NCBI RefSeq assembly: GCF_037893015.1
Contig: NC_133659.1
Span: forward strand, 11,301,885-11,365,884
Source of the DNA: Macrotis lagotis
Lineage: Eukaryota > Chordata > Mammalia > Peramelemorphia > Peramelidae
Direction of reading: 5' to 3'
DNA: 64,000 nucleotides
Shown here: positions 60,701 to 64,000 of the stretch, one piece after another
How positions within the stretch are numbered: the stretch's first letter is position 1
Layout: every line of letters starts with the position of its first letter
Made by a program: the position numbers and the translations under genes
The notes under the pieces: model-generated
Seen by the model: only the letters and a program-made list of their open reading frames with translations
Told to the model about the DNA's origin: nothing
Database searches by the model: none

Positions 60701-60843
60701 AGGGGAAGACATGCTGCCACCAGAGCTGAGTTCTCTCCACTCCACCAAATATTCCTTGACAGAGGTGGTGGCTTCACCAGGAGGATCCCAAGTCACCCTG
60801 ATACCATCTGTCTCCTGGGATTTAGCCAAGACGTTTTGAGGAG
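40012..60843 (-). CDS. IL12RB2: IL12RB2, interleukin-12 receptor beta-2 chain (3' seven coding exons; 5' part outside window)
   Basis: This is a type I cytokine receptor of the gp130 family. With IL12RB1 it binds IL-12 at the surface of T and NK cells and signals through JAK2 to STAT4 (family knowledge). In transcript order the exons are 60652-60843, 52966-53064, 52693-52851, 46623-46760, 42797-42884, 42371-42470 and 40012-40554, with all phases consistent (438 residues plus a split codon). Matches to remembered human protein include [52 protein letters not shown] (Box 1) and [11 protein letters not shown] at the C-terminus. The TM segment is about [17 protein letters not shown]. The tail carries three tandem YLPxNxD-like units where human has one (Y800, STAT4 docking). 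Its tail-to-tail position with SERBP1 matches human 1p31. IL23R and gp130 are excluded by the tail sequence. Confidence 0.96.
41105..41150. repeat. (TA)n then T run
   Basis: An imperfect TATATA block followed by a T run, in the IL12RB2 last intron. Confidence 0.9.
41264..41555 (+). mobile_element. Old L1 ORF2 end/3' UTR fragment
   Basis: [16 protein letters not shown] corresponds to L1 [18 protein letters not shown]. It is followed by 3' UTR-like text with GTACAATAACAGCAATATTG. Strongly decayed. Confidence 0.65.
41575..41717 (-). mobile_element. WSINE1-type SINE
   Basis: TTTTGCAAGACAATGGGGTT, then GGATTTGAACCCAGGTACTC, then GCACCACCTAGCTGCCCC. Well preserved. Confidence 0.9.
41800..41950 (-). 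mobile_element. MIR-type fragment
   Basis: TTTTACAGATGAGGAAACTG then AGGCCCAGAGAAGGTGACTT. Confidence 0.6.
42090..42160 (-). mobile_element. MIR-type scrap
   Basis: GATGAGGAAACTGAGGCCTG then GATCATGCAGCTAATAAGGC. Confidence 0.5.
42280..42360 (+). mobile_element. MIR-type scrap beside the Box 1 exon
   Basis: CCCTCAGCCTTAGTTTCCCA then CTCTGTAAGAGGAGGGAGTT. It ends 11 bases from the exon donor. Confidence 0.5.
42371..42470 (-). CDS. IL12RB2: IL12RB2 exon: juxtamembrane, Box 1
   Basis: It encodes [20 protein letters not shown] then [20 protein letters not shown] is the conserved Box 1 JAK-binding motif, identical in human. The donor is GAG|GTAAGT and the acceptor is ccattgcag. Confidence 0.96.
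42797..42884 (-). CDS. IL12RB2: IL12RB2 exon: transmembrane segment
   Basis: It encodes [20 protein letters not shown] then FSRSRIRAK: an uncharged stretch of about 20 residues followed by a basic stop-transfer cluster. The human equivalent starts ANWMAFVAPSICIAIIMVGI. The donor is AA|GTAAGT and the acceptor is tgtttcag. Confidence 0.94.
43504..43645 (+). mobile_element. WSINE1-type SINE
   Basis: GGGGTAACTAGGTGGTGCAG, then GAGTTCAGATCCAGATTC, then CTTAACCCCATTGCCTTGCA. Confidence 0.9.
44225..44475 (-). mobile_element. RTE-tailed tRNA SINE (MAR1-like)
   Basis: TCCTCCAGAGCCATCTGGGT, then CAGGACAACTGGAGATGGCC, then TGACCTGCCCAAGGCCACAT. A long form with the extra 3' block. Confidence 0.65.
44616..44785 (-). 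mobile_element. WSINE1-type SINE with target duplication
   Basis: Body about 44640-44773. CCCTTGTGTTTCT (44616-44628) and CCCTGTGTTTCT (44774-44785) flank it. Confidence 0.85.
45060..45215 (-). mobile_element. MIR-type SINE
   Basis: CACCCCATTTTACAGATGGG then AAAACTGAGACCCAGAGATG. Confidence 0.6.
45255..45425 (+). mobile_element. L2 3' end
   Basis: CTAGAATGTAAGTTGTCTGT, then TTTCTGCTTGTATTTGAATC, then CCTAGCACATCCACAGTA. Confidence 0.5.
46623..46760 (-). CDS. IL12RB2: IL12RB2 exon: membrane-proximal FN3 domain, second half
   Basis: It encodes [20 protein letters not shown] then [20 protein letters not shown] and ELSLE. Human reads [20 protein letters not shown]. The donor is GAAG|GTAAGA and the acceptor is ttctttcag. 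Confidence 0.95.
46890..47115 (+). repeat. (ATCC)n/(ATCT)n microsatellite
   Basis: Imperfect ATCC and ATCT tetranucleotides for about 220 bases, beside an IL12RB2 exon. Confidence 0.93.
47440..48955 (+). mobile_element. L1 3' half interrupted by a SINE
   Basis: Before the [17 protein letters not shown]. After it: [14 protein letters not shown]-like text, then [20 protein letters not shown]-like text, [37 protein letters not shown] and a 3' UTR ending near AATATGTAATTGG. The order is that of L1 ORF2, with several frame breaks. Confidence 0.88.
47548..47697 (+). mobile_element. WSINE1-type SINE nested in the L1
   Basis: GGGGAAGCTAGGTGGCATAG, then GAGTTCAAAACAAGCCTCAG, then CTTAACCCCATTGCCTTGCA. 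A GATGA-containing flank appears on both sides. Confidence 0.85.
49390..49500 (-). mobile_element. MIR-type fragment
   Basis: AGTTTTACAATTGAGGAAAC then TGAGGGCAGAGAGGTCAGGT. Confidence 0.55.
49714..49840 (+). mobile_element. tRNA SINE (MAR1/MIR-like)
   Basis: GACCTGAGTTCAAATCCAGT, then TCCCTGGGCAAGTCACAGCC, then TAGTTTCCTTATAAAATAG. Confidence 0.6.
50018..50232 (-). mobile_element. RTE-tailed tRNA SINE (MAR1-like)
   Basis: TTGTTCAGTCATGGCCAACT, then TTTTCTTGGCAGAGATATTA, then GAGTGGTTTGCCATTTCCTT and CACTGTGCCACCC. The 3' block resembles the 3' end of RTE/BovB-type LINEs. Confidence 0.7.
50460..51229. other. Unrecognised intronic stretch
   Basis: No gene or named repeat recognised. Confidence 0.4.
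51230..51370 (-). mobile_element. RTE-tailed SINE fragment
   Basis: TTTTCCTGACAAAGATCCTG, then GAGTGGTTTCCCGTTTCCTT, then GAGGAAATTGAGGCAAATAA. Confidence 0.6.
51380..51865 (+). mobile_element. L1 3' end with embedded (TCTA)n
   Basis: CCTGGAAAGTCATACATGAA, then AGAAGAACCAGAAGAGCATT, then CAGTGATCCAAGACAATCCC correspond to the end of L1 ORF2 and 3' UTR. A (TCTA)n run occupies 51703-51760 within it. Confidence 0.75.
51703..51760 (+). repeat. (TCTA)n microsatellite
   Basis: About 14 uninterrupted TCTA units. Confidence 0.96.
51880..51990 (-). mobile_element. tRNA SINE fragment
   Basis: AGTGACTTGCCCAGAGTCAG, then GATGTTCTATCCACTCTACC, then ACCTAGCTACCC. Confidence 0.7.
52370..52485 (-). mobile_element. 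MIR-type fragment
   Basis: ATAAAAAATGAGGAAACAAG then TGTTCCCAAGGTCACATCAA. Confidence 0.5.
52693..52851 (-). CDS. IL12RB2: IL12RB2 exon: membrane-proximal FN3 domain, first half
   Basis: It encodes [20 protein letters not shown] then [19 protein letters not shown]. The donor was chosen as TTTG|GTAGGT because only this keeps the next exon ([19 protein letters not shown]) open; the neighbouring TAG|GTGAGA would give an early stop. The acceptor is atttcacag. Confidence 0.92.
52966..53064 (-). CDS. IL12RB2: IL12RB2 exon: FN3 domain, second half
   Basis: It encodes [20 protein letters not shown] then [12 protein letters not shown], aligning to human NIKSYICYEIRVYALSGDQG. The donor is AAAG|GTGACT and the acceptor is ccttgcag. 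The 114-bp intron to the next exon is the shortest of the gene here. Confidence 0.92.
53325..53530 (+). mobile_element. MIR/THER1-type SINE with tail
   Basis: TCTGAGACTCAGTTTCCCCA, then TAATACCTACCACATAGGGT, then CACCTAGTAGGTATTTAATA. Confidence 0.7.
53590..53655 (+). repeat. (ATC)n-rich simple repeat
   Basis: Imperfect ATT/ATC/ACC trinucleotides. Confidence 0.85.
53690..53820 (-). mobile_element. MIR-type fragment
   Basis: GAAGGTGACTTGTCCAAAGA, then CACACAGATAGCAATC, then TTCAAACCCATGTCCCATGA. Confidence 0.5.
53855..53980 (+). mobile_element. L2-clade fragment
   Basis: ACTCTCCACAATTTGGTGCT, then CAAGTCTCCCCTCACATATT resembles the L2 phrase for KALHDLAPxYLS. Confidence 0.5.
54407..54880. 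mobile_element. hAT-like DNA transposon relic (Charlie type)
   Basis: The left end CAGAGGTTCTCAAAGTGTGG is a classic hAT terminal sequence. The right end near GAACCTGAGAATC is a decayed inverted match. The AT-rich middle has no transposase frame. Confidence 0.6.
55064..55405. repeat. TG/CA-rich alternating purine-pyrimidine tract
   Basis: About 340 bases built from TGTG, CACA, TGCA and TATG steps, ending in an uninterrupted (TG)n run near 55370-55390. Confidence 0.93.
55580..55840 (+). mobile_element. MIR/THER1-type SINE, near full length
   Basis: TTGGCAAAGTGGATAGAGCC, then CCTCAGTTTCCCCACCTGTA, then CAGGGTTGTTGTGATCAAAT and CTATATAAATGGTGGCTCTT. Confidence 0.75.
55860..56420 (-). mobile_element. 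L2-clade LINE fragment
   Basis: CTCAAGGAGCTTACAATTAA, then GAGCATCCTGGACTTGAGGA, then TAGGAGTCACTGGCATTTAC and GAGGCTGTTGCAATCATCTA is the reverse-oriented L2 phrase order. Decayed. Confidence 0.6.
56500..56625 (+). repeat. Polypurine (GA-rich) tract
   Basis: About 120 bases of imperfect GA/GACA. Confidence 0.85.
57190..57305 (+). mobile_element. MIR-type fragment
   Basis: GTGTCCCCACCTTTGTAAAA then TGAGAGCTTTAAACTAGACT. Confidence 0.45.
58152..58349. mobile_element. Short hAT-like element, 182 bp
   Basis: Element 58160-58341: left CAGAGATGTCAAACTTCC, right GAGCTTGATACTACTG. The 8-bp flanks GTCTGGAA and CTCTGAAA match at 6 of 8. The middle (AACTGGAAAATACTTAACAA) fits a common mammalian hAT MITE as I remember it. 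Confidence 0.6.
58355..58700. mobile_element. MIR-type copies, forward then reverse
   Basis: 58355-58480 is forward (TAGGTTCAAATATTTACCAG, ATCAATTTCCTCATCCC). 58495-58700 is reverse (CCCATTTTACATATGAAGAA). Confidence 0.6.
59230..59478 (-). mobile_element. RTE-tailed tRNA SINE (MAR1-like), near full length
   Basis: ATGTCCGACTCTCCATGAGC, then GGGGTTTTCTTGGCAAAGAT, then TTACAGATGAGGAAACTAAG, then TAGTGTCTGAGGCTGGATTT. Confidence 0.75.
59480..59654 (-). mobile_element. WSINE1-type SINE with target duplication
   Basis: Body about 59491-59641. CTGACTAATTATTTT on the left and CTGACATTATTTT on the right. Confidence 0.88.
59683..59955. repeat. CACATA-rich simple repeat region
   Basis: Imperfect CA, TACA and ATAT steps, low complexity. 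Confidence 0.75.
59958..60175 (+). mobile_element. RTE-tailed tRNA SINE (MAR1-like)
   Basis: GCTAGCTAGGTGACATGTTG, then GTCTCAGACACGTACTAATT, then GGCCATCTCCAGTCCTCCTG and CCAGACCCAGACAGTTCTAG. The same long form as 44225-44475 but in the other orientation. Confidence 0.75.
60652..60843 (-). CDS. IL12RB2: IL12RB2 exon: FN3 domain, first half
   Basis: It encodes [20 protein letters not shown] then [15 protein letters not shown] and NTSAVIS; human reads APRQVSANSEGMDNILVTWQ at the start. The donor is TCAG|GTAATG (60651 downwards) and the acceptor is tttaatgaag (60844). Phases are 1 and 1. It is the most 5' exon I can recognise in the window. Confidence 0.93.
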
Positions 60844-61884
60844 CTTCATTAAAGAAAAAAGCATAGAGACAGATGCAATTGGTTAGAGCGACTCATTCTG
60901 GTCAACCCAGGTAAGAATTTCAAGTCAGAATCCCAAAATCTAAAGGACTTCTGGCTATTCCACAGCTGGCAAAGTGGCATCCAGTCCCTGCTTGAAGACT
61001 TCCAGGAAGGGAGAGCCCCTTCCCCCCAGGTCACCCAGGCCCCACTTCCTGATGTGGAGCCTAAATCCATATCTTTGCCACCATGGTTACTCATCCCAGA
61101 AGACATCCTGGCTCTTCTCCACCTCCCTGGGGCCTCCAATGTTGTTGAGTAGCCTCTCCTCCTCCATCACCTCTTAGTCCTTTCTTGGGCCTCTTCATGA
61201 AGGACCTTCTGAGCCCAGGCTGTGCTCTTTGCAACATGGACCATCCACAATACACACCAGACTTCCCTTGTAACTTTTGGCAGAAACACCCCCCTTCCAA
61301 CCCTGAGATCTCAGTGTCTCCTCTTTTCTGAAAAGAAGACTTGTTTTTAGAGCAACCCTTTGCCCTTTCTGCCCCTCCTCATTATCCTTGGCTTCCTTCA
61401 CATCTCAGCGAAACTCCCACCTTCTGCCAGTTTTTCCCCCATCCGCCATGATGTTCATCCCTTCCCTTGGACATGATTCCCCATGTACACCAGAGGGGTG
61501 ATTTGGACGGAGTCTGTCCCTGTGGTCTCCCAATTTACGCTGGGAGCTGGCACTGTCCCAACCTTCTTGGGATCCCCAACTGGGTGTTTCATACATGTTT
61601 ATTAACTAAGAGAGAAAAACAGCTAGAGCAAAAACCCACCAGCACACTGAGGAAGTCCATATTACTGTGGTCGTTTTCCCCACCCACGGTCCCCCACCTC
61701 TGCACAGAAAGTGGGGAGGTGCCCTCTCATCTCTGAATATCTTCTGAGAGGCCAGGTGTGAGATTGTTATAGCTTCACATTTGGTTTCGATTGTTTTGTT
61801 GTGGCTCTCTTCGTTCACAATGTTGTTATCATTTTGGGAATTTTTTTCATGATTCCATTTGACACTTTGGATCTTTTTTTTTTA

Positions 61885-62070
61885 TCAGATGGTATGGCAT
61901 AACGAAGAGAATATTGGACATCGGGCAATAAGATTCTGGGTTCAAATCCTGCTTCACTTGGTAGCCGAGTGACTCTAGACAAGTCCCTTCACATTTTGTG
62001 CCTCATGTTCCTCTTCTATAAAATGAGGAGGTTGGAATAAATGGCCCCAAGTTCCCTCGATTCTGAATCA
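61885..62070 (+). mobile_element. MIR/THER1-type SINE
   Basis: GGGTTCAAATCCTGCTTCAC, then GAGTGACTCTAGACAAGTCC, then CTATAAAATGAGGAGGTTGG. Confidence 0.7.
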
Positions 62071-62269
62071 TAATGATGACTGGGATGAATGATAAAGCAT
62101 TTATTAGGTGCTTTTGGGTCATTGGGTGCTTCTCTGTTCTTCATATTCATTGAGCCAACTGAAGTGTCTCACTGCCCATGGGAGTTATTTCTAGTGTGGA
62201 GACCGCCAAATCAGGTCCCATCTTTCTCCTACAGAGGCCAAGAGGAAGCAAGATGCATCATGGGCAGTC

Positions 62270-62465
62270 ATGGAGGTGACAGACAGTGGGACAAACTGAG
62301 GTCCAGAGAGGTGACCGACCCGTCCAAAGGCCCCTAGGGAGGAGGCATCTGAGGCAGGATTCAAAAACCCTCCTGAACCACTAGAGGCTTTACCTGGTAT
62401 AGGGAGGAGGCAACCAAAGCAAGATTCGAACCCCATACTGGGCCACCAGAGGCTCTACCTGCTCT
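62270..62465 (-). mobile_element. MIR-type fragment with an internal tandem duplication
   Basis: AACTGAGGTCCAGAGAGGTG starts a reverse MIR. A unit of about 63 bp beginning TAGGGAGGAGGCA occurs twice, at about 62334 and 62398. Confidence 0.6.
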
Positions 62466-62809
62466 CTCTCCAGTCCTATCAATCACGTATCCTGTTCTCA
62501 CTAGTTCTACCACCCAGCTCCCTTTTCTATTCCCATGACTTCAGGCAGGTCTTACCTGGCCTCTTCCAGCTTGCAGTGATAATGACCTTCTGGCGGGCTC
62601 CCTCCCTATGTCCCATCACTTCTAGTTGCAGAGGCCACCCATGGGCATCTCTTTGCAGACTAATTTTTCCCCATCTTTCTCAGATTTTTTTGCTTTCATT
62701 TAATTTTTCATTTTAATCTTTTTCTTCCTAGAACCTGTCATCTAGAACCTTTATCTTTCTAGAACATGTACTTTTCCCCTCCTCGTAATCAGTCTCTGTG
62801 TCTCTCTAA

Positions 62810-62905
62810 ATCTGAGGCCTGGATTAAAATCCTGGCTCTGTCACTTTACCAGCAAGTTAGTTAATTTGTCTCAGGACCTCAGTTTCCTTTTGTGTAAAGT
62901 AAAGG
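62810..62905 (+). mobile_element. MIR-type fragment
   Basis: AATCCTGGCTCTGTCACTTT then CAGGACCTCAGTTTCCTTTT. Confidence 0.6.
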
Positions 62906-63074
62906 TTCTTACCTCTATATTTTCCCAGCTTAGTTCATATGAAATAGGAAAAAAATGCATCAAGAACCTCACTGTCCCATAGAAGCATACGTGATGTTGG
63001 GGATCCTCCACCTCGGGAATGCGGAGGGGGCCTGGGGGAGTGAGTAGGTCCCTGGACTTGGCTAGGATCCCCCT

Positions 63075-63180
63075 CAAATATTACTGGTTGTGTGACCCTG
63101 GTCCAGTCACTTAACTCTGCTTCAGTTTCCTCTTTGGTGAGGTAAAATATGTATTTTGAAGTTTTATAAATGTTGGCTAT
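63075..63180 (+). mobile_element. MIR-type fragment
   Basis: CTGGTTGTGTGACCCTGGTC, then CAGTCACTTAACTCTGC, then TTCAGTTTCCTCTTTGG. Confidence 0.65.
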
Positions 63181-63199
63181 TATTCATTTATACAGCAGT

Positions 63200-63640
63200 T
63201 TAGGACCTTTGTCTTCAATCTCCTGACCCCCCCAGAGTTTTTTCAACTAAAATTCCCCTTTCCACAGGAAGTCTTCCTGAACCTCCCTTAATTCCAGGGC
63301 CTTTCCTCTCTTAATTATCTCCATTCATCCTGTGTGTAATTTGCTTTCTATTTGTTTGTTTACAGCTTGTCTCCTGCAACTCCTTGAAGGAAGGAATTGC
63401 TTTTTGTGGGGTTTTTTCCTCCAGTGTTTAGTGTAAGCGATGACACATATAGACAATTAATATATACTGAATGAATGAATGAATGAACAAACCTTGAATG
63501 GCTCCCTGTGGCCTGAGATTCCTTCTTCTGAAATTTGAAATCCAGTCTAGATAACTTTTCAGTCTTTTCTCAAGTACACAGTAGGCACTCAATAAATGTT
63601 TACTGACTGACTGACTGAATGAATGAATGAATCAGCCTTG
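63200..63640 (+). mobile_element. L2 3' end with duplicated (TGAA)n tail
   Basis: CACAGGAAGTCTTCCTGAAC, then CTTAATTATCTCCATTCATC, then ACTCCTTGAAGGAAGGAATT, then (TGAA)n at 63465-63486. A second tail (CAGTAGGCACTCAATAAATG then (TGAA)n) follows at 63580-63631. Confidence 0.7.
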
Positions 63641-64000
63641 AATGGCTCCCTATGGCATACTGAGACTCCTTCCACCTTGGGGACAGACAAAGGGACCAGT
63701 ATAAGGAATGTTCTGGTAAAGGGTTGGCAGAACTGGTGAGGTGGGAACACTTGATGCATGAGGCTGATGAAGAACTCAAGCCTGGGAGGTTCAGCCCCTG
63801 GTGGCTCAAGACCTGGGTTCAAATCTCATCTTGGAAGATCCAGGAAAGACATGGCCTGGATCTTTCTTTCATTGACTCCATAATTAGGAAATTCCCTTTA
63901 CTAATACAGGTAGGCATCATATCTGCAATGGAGAAAGCCGCCAGAGCACCCCGAGGAGCAGGGTCACCTGGCTGCTGTGGACTGAGTTTGGGCTTGACCT

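Larger units (their letters stand above)
60844..64000 (-). other. IL12RB2: IL12RB2 intron (partial, runs off the window)
   Basis: The next upstream coding exon should encode a segment like human NSKGSSLPTRINIMNLCEAG. I searched both ends of the stretch and found no match, so the exon lies beyond 64000. The region holds MIR copies and an L2 3' end with duplicated (TGAA)n tails. Confidence 0.7.

Noticed and set aside
62555-62610. Possible extra IL12RB2 exon ending in a GTAAGA donor on the - strand
   Set aside because: The encoded text does not match the expected upstream FN3 segment, and the frame does not join exon 60652-60843 sensibly.
63890-64000. Possible exon edge at the right end of the window
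   Set aside because: The - strand text does not resemble the human segment that should precede the FN3 exon, and no convincing donor/acceptor pair is visible.

Overview
The window is vertebrate nuclear DNA, almost certainly from a marsupial and probably an Australian one. The evidence is two multi-exon genes with GT-AG introns, a CpG-island promoter, and many copies of a tRNA-derived SINE of about 150 bp whose tail reads CCCCATTGCCTTGCAAAA. I recognise that tail from memory as WSINE1-type. There are also marsupial-type L1 3' ends, RTE-tailed SINEs, and old L2, MIR/THER1 and hAT copies. No prokaryotic or viral gene organisation is present.

Layout. Positions 1-13190 are intergenic and made mostly of dead repeats: L2, MIR, a 5'-truncated L1 with a perfect 17-bp target duplication, a 653-bp hAT-like element, and polypurine tracts. 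Positions 13190-16250 are a very GC-rich CpG island. It contains a GGCGCC-type minisatellite of about 27 units and then the SERBP1 promoter. SERBP1 is complete on the + strand: 8 coding exons, ATG at 15225, stop at 27608, 428 codons by the shortest splice path. It is followed by a long 3' UTR with poly(A) signals at 29653 and possibly 34047. From about 34 to 39.5 kb lies repeat-bearing intergenic DNA. IL12RB2 is on the - strand from 40012 to 60843. Its last seven coding exons are here: two membrane-proximal FN3 domains, the transmembrane segment and the whole cytoplasmic tail. The 5' exons lie beyond the window. The rest, to 64000, is IL12RB2 intron.

The two genes converge tail to tail, in the same order and orientation as human chromosome 1p31 (IL12RB2 then SERBP1), which supports both calls. 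They are functionally unrelated: SERBP1 is a ribosome- and mRNA-binding RGG protein, and IL12RB2 is the STAT4-activating chain of the IL-12 receptor.

The points most worth a second look are these: a threefold tandem YLPxNxD motif in IL12RB2 where human has one STAT4-docking tyrosine; a GGGGCC hexanucleotide array in SERBP1 intron 1; polyglycine expansion in SERBP1 exon 1; the promoter-proximal minisatellite; and an in-frame alternative 3' splice site in SERBP1 exon 4. I found no novel multi-gene system. All coordinates and splice sites were read by eye, and repeat family names come from memory, not a database search.
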